NCBI GenBank assembly: GCA_036898135.1
Contig: CM072516.1
Coordinates: forward strand, 22,685,948 to 22,749,947
Source: Oncomelania hupensis
Taxonomy: Eukaryota > Mollusca > Gastropoda > Littorinimorpha > Pomatiopsidae
Direction of reading: 5' to 3'
Length of the DNA: 64,000 bases
Below, piece after piece: positions 10,292 to 25,299 of the stretch; position 1 is the first letter of the stretch; each line of letters begins with the position of its first letter. The notes under the pieces were generated by a model. The model was not told the origin of the DNA, searched no databases, and was given only the letters and a program-made list of their open reading frames with translations. The position numbers were made by a program, and so were the translations under genes.

Positions 10292-10791
10292 NNNNNNNNN
10301 NNNNNNNNNNNNNNNNNNNNNNNNNNNNNNNNNNNNNNNNNNNNNNNNNNNNNNNNNNNNNNNNNNNNNNNNNNNNNNNNNNNNNNNNNNNNNNNNNNNN
10401 NNNNNNNNNNNNNNNNNNNNNNNNNNNNNNNNNNNNNNNNNNNNNNNNNNNNNNNNNNNNNNNNNNNNNNNNNNNNNNNNNNNNNNNNNNNNNNNNNNNN
10501 NNNNNNNNNNNNNNNNNNNNNNNNNNNNNNNNNNNNNNNNNNNNNNNNNNNNNNNNNNNNNNNNNNNNNNNNNNNNNNNNNNNNNNNNNNNNNNNNNNNN
10601 NNNNNNNNNNNNNNNNNNNNNNNNNNNNNNNNNNNNNNNNNNNNNNNNNNNNNNNNNNNNNNNNNNNNNNNNNNNNNNNNNNNNNNNNNNNNNNNNNNNN
10701 NNNNNNNNNNNNNNNNNNNNNNNNNNNNNNNNNNNNNNNNNNNNNNNNNNNNNNNNNNNNNNNNNNNNNNNNNNNNNNNNNNNNNNNNNNN
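10292..10791. other. assembly gap of exactly 500 N
   Basis: Placeholder run of N; its real length is unknown. It follows directly after the ~480-bp duplicated unit, which may explain the assembly break. Confidence 0.99.
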
Positions 10792-11820
<1,029 letters not shown>

Positions 11821-11821
11821 C

Positions 11822-12392
11822 ATATCCTATCCCCTATCCCGTAACTCGAAAGTCGTTGGAGCATCACAGAATTCTTCTTCTGTCTCCCTCTTCTTCTGCC
11901 TCCTTGCACCCTGCCATGCAGGATGGTCTTTCCAAGGCATGATGCTCTGGTGATGTGGCCATACCATCGGAGTTTCCGTTTCTTCACCACTGTGAGCATG
12001 TCATCGTGTTCTCCAATGGCTTGTGTGATGGTCTGTCGGACCTCGACGTTAGTGATTTTCTGGGTATACGAAATGTCCAGAAGTCTTCTGTAGCATCTCA
12101 TCTCCATGCTTTGTATTTTCTGTTGTAGGTCTGCTGTGAGGGTCCATATTTTGCAAGAGTATGGGAAGATGGAGATGACAAGGGAGCGCAGTAACCTTGT
12201 CTTGTAGTGTAGAAAGATGGTCCTATACCTTGCGATCGGTCCTGATTTGGCTCGGAAGAGTCCGCTGGACCTAAAGCAACAATAAATCAATCAATCAATA
12301 CCTTGCGATTGTAGACTGATGGTCCCATCTATCCAAATGGACTTCAACCTTGTCGGGGCTGCAGTTGTTTGAGCTATCCTGGAGAGGACTTC
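11822..12392 (-). pseudogene. RTE-like LINE RT fragment (copy 3), carrying a nested tail insertion
   Basis: This minus-strand copy encodes the end of the RT: FPYSCKIWTLT, RCYRRLLDISYT, VKKRKLRWYGHITRAS and the basic RRGRQKK motif. It then has a deletion that removes most of the WTGLTLSEA region next to the (CTATC)n tail at 11823-11841. The copy is split at 12237-12299 by a 63-bp foreign insertion and resumes at 12300 with its own sequence. 5'-truncated and non-functional. Confidence 0.85.
12237..12299 (+). mobile_element. 63-bp tail-only Nimb/I-type insertion (subfamily A)
   Basis: The insert starts CGGTCCTGATTTGG, ends the hairpin module with GTCCGCTGGACC, and finishes with an AAGCAACAATAAATC-type tail made of AATC repeats. 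It is flanked by a perfect 10-bp duplication ACCTTGCGAT (12227-12236 and 12300-12309). Removing the insert and one duplicate restores continuity with the other RTE-like copies. The insert matches the 3' end of the full-length LINE at 46564-46611. Confidence 0.92.
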
Positions 12393-12639
12393 CTACGACA
12401 TTAATTATTCCCAACCAACTAACCATCCAATCACACTCTGCTCGCATGCTTGGTCTGGTACGATTCACGCAATTAATTACTTCCTACCTTCCAATTATTC
12501 TCTGCCATTGTGTCTCCTTCTAAATCAGAAATCAGTCTTTTTACTAAATGAGCTTGATCAGTCATTGCCAGCTTAACGAAACCAATCTTCAGCCAACAAT
12601 CAGTCCCCGTCAGCTGAGTTAAATTAAAACCGAGCTACT

Positions 12640-13401
12640 ATCCTATCCTATCCCGTAACTCCAAGGACGTTGGGGCACCACATATGATCGTTTAACCAGC
12701 GTACTCCATCTTTCACTGTCCTCAGCAACCCTCATGGCTTCGCTCAGTGTCAAAGCCAGTCCATTCCAGAATGTTATCCTCCCACCTCTTTTTCTGTCTC
12801 CCTCTTCTTCTGCCTTTTTGCACCGTGTCTTGCAGGATGGTTTTGATGCTCTGGTGACAGGCCATACCATCGGATTTTCCGTTTCTTCACCGTTGTGAGC
12901 ATGTCATCGTGTTGTCCAATGATGGTCGGTCGGACTTCGTTGTTGGTGATGTATTGTATATATATATAGGAAATGTCCAGAAGTCTTCTTTAGCACCTCA
13001 TCTCCATTCTATGTATTCTTCGTTTTAGATCTACTGTTAGGGTCCATGTTTCGCAAGCGTATAGGAAGCTGGAGATGACAAGGGAGCGCAGCAGCCTTAC
13101 CTTGCAATGTAAACCTATGGTTCTGTCTTTCCAAATGGGCTTCAACCTTGTCAGAGCCAGCAGTTTGTGCGATCCTGGAGAGGACTTCCCAGTCTGATAC
13201 AATGGCTCCTAAATATTTGAAGCTATGCACTGTGTTGAGGGATTGGCCTTGGACTTTGATGTCCGTGTTGATGCCATTGATGTTGTTGGTCATCAATTTG
13301 GTCTTCTCTGCATTTATTTCCATTCCATAGGCTCTGGAGGTGGTGTCAAGCCTCAGTACCAGCTGTTCAAGTTCTTTTCCTCTGCAGCCAATCCATCAAT
13401 G
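12640..13401 (-). pseudogene. RTE-like LINE RT fragment (copy 4), 8-bp TSD
   Basis: This is a 762-bp minus-strand copy with the (CTATC)n tail at its low-coordinate end and an 8-bp duplication GAGCTACT at 12632-12639 and 13402-13409. It covers the RT from just after the FADD motif (NAEKTKLMTN, FKYLGAIVSD) through SFLYACETWTLT to the C-terminus. A short TATATATA insertion near 12957-12967 and several frame changes break the ORF (frames 13009-13323, 12990-13202 and 12643-12870 cover parts). Inactive. Confidence 0.87.
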
Positions 13402-13419
13402 GAGCTACTCGCGGAGGAC

Positions 13420-14235
13420 TAAATAAATCAGTTCGCGTAAGAACGCTGTCACAACAAGTAACAACTAATACTAAATAATAGTCAACATGTAAGTTTTAAC
13501 ACACTCCGAATCCGAACCTTGTTACCTTTCCTGCACAAACCCCAAATGTCTGACTCTACATTCCCGAAATTGTTGTTGATTTACAGGTCCACTTGGAGGA
13601 CGCTGCTGCACAAAATCTTCAACGGCATTTCGCTACATGCGTTGATCCGTTATTTAGAATGCCCCGACTATAAATACAAGTATAAAGACACAAGTCCTTT
13701 GTAACTGATTTTCTCGTTGTCATGTTAAACTCGAACTCAAAATACTCGTGCCAACCCGAGGTGTATGAAGATGATGGATTATTCTTTATGATCATATCAA
13801 AGAAGATCTCTACGATGAATGCATTAATTAAATTAATAGTAGTAAATCACAAAGCGAATTCTATTCTGCGTATTTTGAAACTGCTCGACAAAACACTAAA
13901 CCGAATCTTATTAAAGTGATCTTACTGAAAAGCAAGCGACGAAGAAAGGAATGAAAAGGACAACTTAAATGCTTCAGTGACACTCGCTTGGTCATACGGA
14001 AAAGAAAACATGAAACTCAGCTTAACAGCAATCATAGCAAGAAATTCCAAAAGAAAATTAGAATAATGAATGTTTCGCTAAATAAACGAAGGACGGAAGA
14101 AAAACAACGAAATGTGCACGTCGGTGACCTCACTGATGGCATAGTAATTCATTCATGCCCTGTTGTACAGTGGGAAAATACAAGGCGGAAAATCCCAAAC
14201 ATTGATCTAAGGTCGATTTTGCGCGCCTGAGTGAC
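13420..14235. other. unannotated intergenic DNA
   Basis: No recognisable gene or repeat. The 60-80-codon frames here have no known motif. Confidence 0.5.
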
Positions 14236-14288
14236 GAGAGAGCGAGAGAGAGCGAGAGAGAGAGAGAGAGAGACAGAGAGAGAGAGAC
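14236..14288. repeat. (GA)n microsatellite
   Basis: Interrupted GA array. Confidence 0.85.
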
Positions 14289-14510
14289 TGGTTAGATTAG
14301 TCAGCACCAGTTCTACTATAAAATCAAAAACCATCGTTCAAAACAATTAGTATTAATGTTCAAATGTATCAGTTTATCAGTACAACTTATGTTAATCTGA
14401 TGAATAAAAATTGATACAACAAATTTTAAAATAGCTTATATCAAATTAAAGGACCACCCTCAGAAGCAGATTTTTTTTAATATATATATACAAACATAAC
14501 AGACTAACGA

Positions 14511-14745
14511 GCATCAGGCCTTGCAAAGATTATCATGCAAGGCACGGTGCAAGGAGGCAGAAAAAGATTAATACAGAAAAAGAGGTGGGAGTACAACATT
14601 CGAGAATGGACTGGCTTGACACTGAGCGAAGCCATGAGGGTTGCTGAGGACAGAGAAAGATGGAGTACGCTGGTTAAACGATCATCTGTTGTGCCCCTAC
14701 GACTTTCGAGTTACGGGACAGGACAGGATAGGATAGGATAGGAAA
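14511..14745 (+). mobile_element. RTE-like LINE 3' fragment (copy 5)
   Basis: This starts at the codons for the ASGLAK region of the RT C-terminus and runs through the basic motif, WTGLTLSEA and RERWSTLVKRS to a (GGATA)n tail. It is flanked by AGACTAACGA (14501-14510) and AGACTTACGA (14746-14755), a 10-bp duplication with one mismatch. The 68-codon open stretch is LINE debris and not a host gene. Confidence 0.85.
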
Positions 14746-14825
14746 AGACTTACGAATTAACTAGCATCATCAACTTGCATGCCTTCGGTGGAAACTATCA
14801 ACATCAGTTGTTGTTTTTGTTGGTT

Positions 14826-15325
14826 TGTGTGTGTGTGTGTGTGTGTGTTTTTTTTTTTTAGCGAGACCTTCAAAGAAACATAAATATAAATCCAGCGCAT
14901 TTTAAGGAACATCCCTACAAACAAACAAAAACATAACTCCACCCTCCCACCCCCCTCCCTCCCCCAAAAAAGAGATAACGAAAGAAAACAACAAGGATAA
15001 TTATCAATGCACACTAGCACCACCAACATTTTGTCAGCCACCATGCAAAACCACTATTCATAAAAGCATCGAAATAAAAATAAAACTAAATTCGGAGCGT
15101 CTTTTCGAAAAGGAACATCCAGCAGAAAAATATCACTCCACTAAAGGAATGTAGAACAACGATTAAAAAAGCAACATAAACTTGAAAGACATCGGTAACA
15201 AAATTATTCCAAATTAAAAGTTACTTTTATTTGTGAATATTAAACGAATCCACAAATCAAAACAAAATGCAAAGAAGAAGAAGAAGAAGAAGAAGAAGAA
15301 GAAGAAGAAGAAGAAGAAGAAGAAG
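14826..15325. repeat. (GT)n at 14826-14848 and (GAA)n at 15273-15325
   Basis: Two microsatellites separated by ordinary sequence. Confidence 0.85.
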
Positions 15326-17714
15326 CAGAAAAGCAAATATTAAGAAGGATGCTTTGCGCACCATTTGTATAAAATCACTAGAAGTAACCGGTCTTTAAAA
15401 TAACCAATTAATTATATACATGAATTCACAAATGAATACATTACATTTAATACATTCGTAAATGAGCATAAGTGGAAACAGCCTAGCACGTATTACTGTC
15501 AACAGTATTTTAAAAAATTGGACATAATTAAAGGAATTTTTCCAGATCAATACTACAACGTTATGAGTACAGAGACATCAATTCCCAGAGCACAGGTTTT
15601 GAAAAAATATCAGTAACCGCCCGCGTTGATAAGGACAAAGAACGTTCAAAAGTGTCATCACATTGTAATTTGAAATCAGCAGCAGCACAGTACCGCCAGT
15701 AGCCGCAACTACAGCGTTTTCATTCTCATAATCATCATCTACAACCACAAGATCATCATCATTCGATCATTCATCGGCATCTTCTTCATCAAAAACAACA
15801 ACCATCACCGTCGTCGGCATTTATTTCGTCAACAGCATCATCATCATCATCATCAATCATCAATCATCATCATCACCGCCGCCACCATCAGCAACTATAA
15901 CAACAAGCGCTAACCTGCACCAAAGGTATCCCTACACCAACACCATCGAACGCAACAATTAAAAACGTTTGCCAAGCTTCACAGCACAAACATTCTCCAC
16001 ACAAGTAGCAATGCCATATGACCACCGCCACCACTAATATTAACACTTTACTCCACCAGCAGCAATAACACTAATGAATAACTAGAGCGAAGTTTATGAA
16101 CACTGAAATAATTTGTTTCGCTTTGAATTATTTTATTTATTCAGTAATGGCATTAAAGCGCTGATCCTAGACGGGTAGGTGGTCACCGTCGTGTGCTAAA
16201 ATACGCGTGTTTCTTACTCACAAACAATATGTACAACATATAGTCACACCTTTTCATCACTCAATCAAGACTCTCGCACATGCAGAGCCCACAGCTTCTG
16301 GCACTGTAGCGATCTGCCTGGGGAAAAGCAAGGTGTAGTCAATATACAGACAGCTCTAGAGTAAAAGCAGAGTGAGCGAACAGTGAACGAGAAAGAGCGA
16401 GAGAGATACAGAGATACTTAGCAAGAAAGGAGGCCGGGCTTCGACTTCGTCTGGCCAGCAAGTATAGAACCGCGCTAGCTCAGCTGTGGCAAAGAAAATT
16501 TCATAGAAGAAATCTGAGAAATAAACGTGTGCAATGCACAAGGAGATTTTTCTTCATCTATCTTTATTCTTAAGTAGTAAAGAGAATAGTGAACAGCGCA
16601 AGTTACAGTATATTGGGATGAGGGTGGTGAAGAGGGAGGGGGAATGTGAAGGGGGGAGAATAAAAAGAGAATATGATAAATAAGTGTGTGCAGTATATGT
16701 ATAATTATAAACTGCCTGTTATTATTATTCATTGACACAAAGAGGGCAAAATGTTTAAACTACAAGGAAGACGGAAAATGACAAAATATTAGATAAATGT
16801 GTGCATTCACACTTGTATGCAAGTGAACAACAAAGAAAATGCTAGTGAATGTTAGTTACACCATGTTATATCATATTCTATTACGAACGTGTCTACATCA
16901 ACTCCTAATAGGTAGATTTTATTAACAACACGTGATCAGACAAAACTCAAACACAGATAAATGTCTCACCATCCAAACTGCTAGCTAAATATTTCAACCT
17001 TTCATAATGCATCGAAAAGGAATTTATTTTTAGTAGACTATGATATAGTACGTTCCCAATGAAGATTTCCCATAGAACCATTGGAAACCTCCAGACACTA
17101 TTGTTCTGGATCACCCAAAACACCGCATTCAACATTTTCATTTATTTAAAATTAGAGTTTTATCTTCTTTCACCCTACCCTCTACATTATCCCCCCTCTC
17201 TCTCTCCCTCTCTCTCTCCCTCCCTCCTTCCCCCCTCCTTTTTTTTACTCTCCTCAACCCTTTCCATGTTCACCACACCCGAGTGCGAATGACACCTGTC
17301 AACCCTGAGAGGAGCGCAATCAATGAAAACTCGCTTTTGTCTTTCCTCCCCTCTCCTACTTCCCAATCCTTCCTTATCCCCCCCTACCCCAAACCCCATC
17401 GACCAGTGGTAACCATGGAGACACCATTTTCCCTGGCGTTATCCACCTGAGATGGGTGGCACTGACGACAGTGGGACATCTTTTATCCGAGCTTACTATC
17501 GCAATGCTGTGATGCATAGGAGCCCAATATTGCCATTGTAAGATTCTTATGATCCTCCCATAATGCTGTGATGCCTATCATAGTACAGTGAATTGTCAGG
17601 TGTATCAAATGGTTAATATTTAAAATATTGTCCATACTTTAAAAGAGATCAAGATCTATTAAGCATCAAGAAATTACAGTAAATTTGGATCATCAGCGGT
17701 TATTACCCATACCA
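15326..17714. other. intergenic, with ATC-rich DNA at 15725-15890 and CT-rich DNA at 17195-17245
   Basis: Short imperfect trinucleotide tracts only. No conserved ORF, RNA gene or transposon was recognised across this 2.4-kb stretch. Confidence 0.5.
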
Positions 17715-17772
17715 AGAAGAAGAAGAAGAAGAAGAAGAAGAAGAAGAAGAAGAAGAAGAAGAAGAAGAAGAA

Positions 17773-17819
<47 letters not shown>

Positions 17820-17952
17820 AGAAGAAGAAGAAGAAGAAGAAGAAGAAGAAGAAGAAGAAGAAGAAGAAGAGGAAGAGGAAGAAGAAGAAGAAGAAGAAGA
17901 AGAAGAAGAAGAAGAAGAAGAAGAAGAAGAAGAAGAAGAAGAAGAAGAAGAA
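17715..17952. repeat. long (GAA)n array, 238 bp
   Basis: Roughly 79 near-perfect GAA units with a few GAG interruptions. All six frames look open, giving spurious poly-Arg, poly-Phe and poly-Ser frames. Confidence 0.97.
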
Positions 17953-18257
17953 TTCAGCAAGTAATTCCGTTACATAGGTTATACAATAATTCACGTTCAG
18001 TCTGAGATGACTTTAATTACCACGTAACCGTTGTTGTTGTTATTGCTGTTGTTTAAAATGTTCTTCGTATTTTAGTGTCATAAATGATATTAGCAAGACA
18101 AATTGCACATGAATCACTTTTATTTCAACAACAAAAATACTAACTTGACTTCTCGTTTGGGATTTTTCGTTTTTTCATTTCAGGCGGGGGAAAAAAACAA
18201 CAACTAAGAAATGAATTTACTTTTCCTGCTGATTTTCACAGTGACAACGCATACACG

Positions 18258-18388
<131 letters not shown>

Positions 18389-19114
18389 AGACAAATACAA
18401 ACAACCAAATTATGATGTCATGTATTACTTGTAGCACGCAAATCCGATACAATGTGTGGAGAACTTGAAGCCTTGTACACCGGGTTCCCTACCTCCCCCA
18501 TTGACCTTTACAGGAACAACTGTACAGGCCGAGTCTTTTTTTTTTTAACCTCGTTTAAAAAGGGCGGAGTGTAGTGGCTTCGGTTTGTGCAAGCTGATCA
18601 CGATAGAAAATCGATCACTCGGTTCTCACGATCTAGCGTTGCAAATACAAGCCTCAAAGACACAGTCACACAAGTATATAATAATCAATTCTAACATTGT
18701 TTTACACACTGGTCATACAGCGTCGCCGAGACTAAATTCAGAATAGAGTGTGTACGTGTGCGGCCTGTCAGACACACTGTACGGACGCCATGTTATCTAA
18801 CTATGATGGTTAAATTATAGTTAAATAAAATATAAAAGAGAATAATATGTTTCAACACTTAAGTTTATGTAAACTAAGCTATTAATATTATATTCTTGTA
18901 AATTGATTTATCTTTATTAGCAATAACTGTGGAAAATTCACACATGTGTAGGCTACTATCGTCACAAAATAATGGAAAGTGCGGGGGAGGGGGAGGGAGA
19001 GTGGAGGGGGGGGGTGAAGTAGTAGCGTAGCAGTAGCATAAGTTAATTATGTATATAAGTAGTCTTTTTTAATAACAGACAGACAAATAAATGTACAAAT
19101 CGTGCCCTTTACAC
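18389..19114. other. unannotated intergenic DNA
   Basis: G-rich tract at 18980-19015; nothing else was recognised. Confidence 0.5.
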
Positions 19115-19966
19115 AAGCAAATGAGAGAAGACTCTCAAATTCACAACTCCGCTCCTCCAGCTGACATCCCCAGCCTTGCTGGTGATTTGTCGCGCTGCAT
19201 CAGCTCTGTCGCAGACTGGATGGCAGAAAACAAGCTGAAGATGAATGATGATAAAACTGAAGTCATCGCCATTGGTACCAACAGCAAGCTCCGCCAGCTC
19301 TCGACACACTCTCTGCAAGTCAATGATGACTCTATCCCTTTCTCAACTTCTGCTCGGAATCTGGGTGTACATCTAGATGAGAGTCTGTCCATGGAATCTC
19401 ACATCAACAATCTCTGCAAATCTCTGAATTTCCATCTTCGTCGTATCAGCAAAATCCGCCAATATCTTTCTGTTGATTCCGCCAACAAGCTTGCTGTCTC
19501 CTTCATCCTTTCTAGGCTTGACTATTGCAACTCTCTCTTGGCTGGTCTTCCTAACAACAAACTTCAAAAACTTCAGCGCATTCAGAACCATGCCGCTCGG
19601 CTGGTGCTCCAACAATCCCGACGCGCTAGCGCCACTTCCGCTCTGACTGCTCTTCACTGGCTGCCAGTGAAAGCCAGAGTTGACTACAAAGTTGCCTCTA
19701 TTTGCTATCAGTCTCTTCATGACCAACATTTTCCTGTCCACCTCTCTGAACTTCTCAACCCTTACAAGCCAACCCGCACTCTTCGCTCTCAAGACGCTTC
19801 TCTTCTGACAGTTCCTCGCTACTCTCTTGGAACATTTGGCAAAAGAGCTTTTTCCGTCTATGCTCCTACCCTGTGGAACAAACTCCCATGCAGCCTTCGC
19901 CAATCTCCATCTCTTGACTCTTTCAAAGCCCAAATGAAAACCTATCTCTTCCTCTTACACCTGTAG
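19091..19966 (+). pseudogene. CR1/L2-type reverse transcriptase, C-terminal part
   Basis: The 291-codon open frame is intact from the truncation point to its natural stop. After ~20 host-derived codons it shows, in order, ADWMAENKLKMNDDKTEVI (RT palm, domain 6 region), ARNLGVHLDESLSMESHI, SFILSRLDYCNSLLAGLP, LQRIQNHAARLVL, LHWLPVKARVDYK, and the C-terminal block GKRAFSVYAPTLWNKLP. These are hallmark blocks of CR1/L2 LINE RTs. The endonuclease and the RT fingers, including the first catalytic Asp, are missing, so it cannot function. The lack of stop codons suggests a fairly young insertion. Confidence 0.85.
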
Positions 19967-20010
19967 AACATCCTCCCTTGCGGACACCCTGTTGCGCTGA
20001 TACCTGAAAT

Positions 20011-20066
<56 letters not shown>

Positions 20067-20216
20067 GAATGTGTGTGTGTGTGAATGTGTGGGTGAATGC
20101 GTGTGTACGTGGATGCATGTGCGTATGCGCGTACTTGTCTTAAAATTGTTTTGCTTTTATAAATGACATTTGATCCCTCTTAACTTGTTTTCACTGTAAA
20201 TGAAATTAGAAACTGC

Positions 20217-20298
<82 letters not shown>

Positions 20299-20785
20299 TA
20301 TTATTATTATTGTTATTGGTGTTGTTACTATTATTATGTGAATTACAAATATGCTTTCTTTTTAAACCAGATTAATGCCATTACACAAGCTTTTATTCTC
20401 TTCATCTGGCCTGTCATACGTTGTAACGATGTTTAGTTATTCAACGATTATTCTACTTTTAAAACTGCTGTATTTCACCACCATTTACACTTTACATCTT
20501 AGATGAGGCATTGTTGATCTGCCTCTTTTGGTATTAACGTCCCTCTCTTAAATTTTTTCTGTGAAATTATTCATTTATTTTATATAAGTTTATTGATTGA
20601 TTGACTGATTTTATACTTTTATTTGTTGGTTTGTTACCTTTACTAGGTTTACATGTTGTCTTGTTTTTAAATGCAGAATAGATTTATTATGCGTGTGTAT
20701 CTGTGTGTGGCTGCGTGTGATCAAGCGCTTTGTGAAGCATTTTATGTTTGAATTGCGCTATACAAAATAAATTATTATTATTAAA
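19115..20785 (+). mobile_element. CR1/L2-type LINE, 5'-truncated, with complete 3' end
   Basis: This insertion begins at the end of the RT catalytic motif (EDSQIHNS, where family members have ADDTQ) and contains the rest of the RT ORF to 19966. A long 3' UTR holds GT (20011-20090) and TTA (20217-20310) microsatellites. The last segment, with GCGCTTTGTGAAGC and TTGCGCTATACAAAATAAAT followed by TTATTATTA, is typical of CR1/L2-type LINE 3' ends. Comparable tails are seen at 37515-37580 and, on the minus strand, at 48165-48270. Confidence 0.85.
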
Positions 20786-22408
20786 AGAAAAGAGATTTTA
20801 AAAACTGGAAAGCGACAGCAAGTCGGTTGGTTGGGGTGGTGTAAGGGGGGTGGGGGGGAATGTCGAATATTTCTTTAAAAAATAATGTATACACTAATTT
20901 TTGTGTCTCTAGCGTGTCTTAAACAGCGTGTTCTGCACGACAAACTGTCATTAAATAATGGAGCCAATTTCCGGCTGCGTAAAGGAATATTTCCTCGTTA
21001 TGAGAAGCTGCAACATAATTTTCTGCTTTATCTTCATCTTCTTCCTCCTCATCCTCCGCATCAGCACAAATTATATTAATCTGATAAATACAAATTGATA
21101 CAACAACAACTCCTCATCCTCCTCCTTCTTTAAATATGTCTCTGTTAATTCATCTTCATTAATTCTTCTTCTCCTCCTTCTTCTTCGCACTCATTTTCTT
21201 CTTGTCGCACCCCTTCAAATGCTGCTGCTGCTGCTGCTGCTGTGCTGCAGTTTCCTCTTCTCATTCTCCCCTTGTTTCCCCTCCTCCTCCTCCTCCTTTT
21301 TCTTCTTCTCTTAACAGACATCGACAAACGCCAAACCAAGATGCCACTATAAATATATTAATTTCAAACGCTCAACAAACATCCAACACCTTCATTGTGG
21401 AAGCTACAGGTACTACGCAACTGTACACCCACTTCCTTCTCCTCCTGCACTTTCTCATCCTTCTTCTCTTTTTTTTCTCACCCTCCTCTTAAACACATCA
21501 ACAACACAAAAATCCGATACATTTTTTTTTATGTTTGTTAAACCGTGCGCATTGTGCAAACCATACACGTGCACAACGAGGGAAATCGAAGCCACGAAAG
21601 ATTAGAAGGACACAAAAAAAGAATCGAAATTTGAGAAAATTTACAGCACAAGAAGAAAGACGCATTGCCACACAAGGTCTAGCTAGCTAGGGTTGACAAG
21701 ATTGGGTTTCCTAGGCAACAGGGGATTAAACAAGCCCTGCTCACCCGACCCCCAAACTTGTTGAATCAACGAGACAAGGTAAACGAACGCTAAAATGGTG
21801 GTTGTTAACACGGCGAAAATTTGTCATTATTCACGTTTTACCCCGTTTGCCATAAACTATTTCCTCTTTTTAAAAAAAAAACAGCAACACGAACGTGCAT
21901 AGAGAATAATGACTTTTCTTAATCTTTAAAAATCTATGCATACTGTCTTCCAGAAATGCGTGGTTAAAAATATTCCCGAAAAGACATGCAAAGATTATCC
22001 AAAACATTCCATTAAAAAACACCTGCTGGGCCAGATTGATGAGTTAAGAAAAGAGATATATGAGCTTGGGAAAAAAATATAAAAAGATCAAGTATTAGAA
22101 CAAATTAATTTAACTAATGTTGCTTACGAATTTGTTTGTTGTTATCGTGTTGTTTGTTTCTGGTGTACATGTGTATGTGAGTGAATGTGTGTGTGGGTGT
22201 GTTTGTGGGTGTGGGCGTATGTGTGTGTGTGATGTGGATTTTTTTTTAGGGCGGGTATGTGGGTGAGGGTTGGTTTAGTTTGAATTCTTAACCATGTCGT
22301 AAAAGCTTCCAATATTATCACAACCAAGCCGAATTGGAAACATAACTTTGAAAACTAATAAAACAGAGAGAACAAATGGCAGCAGCTTATTAATGAGAAA
22401 AGATATAT
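20786..22408. other. intergenic; (GCT)n at 21221-21242 and TTC/TCC-rich DNA at 21020-21310
   Basis: Imperfect pyrimidine-rich trinucleotide tracts. No gene is supported. Confidence 0.5.
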
Positions 22409-24969
<2,561 letters not shown>

Positions 24970-25290
24970 TCAACCTTTACCTAAATCTATGCAAGTAGAA
25001 TGACGGATTATTATAGACACGCCAATAGCGAAGAGGCCTACGAAACATGAATCATTGAATGAAAACAAACAGTATCGTTTAATAACGGGATCAAGCTTCT
25101 GCTCGTCAGAATCATAATCCTCATCACAGTTCCCACTGGCACCATCATAAAAATAGTCTGAAAGCAGGTCTTGGAGCTCTTCAGAAGCAAAACCTGGTCG
25201 ATTCAAGGCCCTAGCTACTCTAGCAGACGACACATCTACTGACGCTGGAGACGAAGCCATCACTTCCGGTTTCCAAAAAGAATCGGTCAC
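24970..25290 (-). CDS. possible small acidic protein or first exon, unknown
   Basis: An open frame of 106 codons on the minus strand. The second Met (codon at plus 25258-25260) is a plausible start: it is preceded by ACCGGAAGTG, an ETS/GABP-like motif often found at housekeeping promoters. From that Met the protein begins MASSPASVDVSSARVARALN, followed by a helical Leu-rich acidic segment (EELQDLLSDYFYD) and an Asp/Glu-rich stretch (CDEDYDSDEQKLDP). It ends in a hydrophobic segment (CFVGLFAIGVSIII) that may be read-through into an intron. Composition is less repetitive than that of other frames here. I do not recognise the family. It could be a 5' exon of a larger gene, a transposase N-terminus, or chance. 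Confidence 0.35.
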   Translation of the reverse strand: MTDSFWKPEVMASSPASVDVSSARVARALNRPGFASEELQDLLSDYFYDGASGNCDEDYDSDEQKLDPVIKRYCLFSFNDSCFVGLFAIGVSIIIRHSTCIDLGKG

Positions 25291-25299
25291 TTACTTTGA

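Noticed and set aside
15838..15890. CRISPR-like or regularly spaced repeat array in the ATC-rich DNA
   Set aside because: It is a simple trinucleotide tract with no spacers, and the genome is eukaryotic.
17674..18005. Poly-Arg, poly-Phe and poly-Ser frames
   Set aside because: Products of the GAA trinucleotide array with no flanking coding signal.
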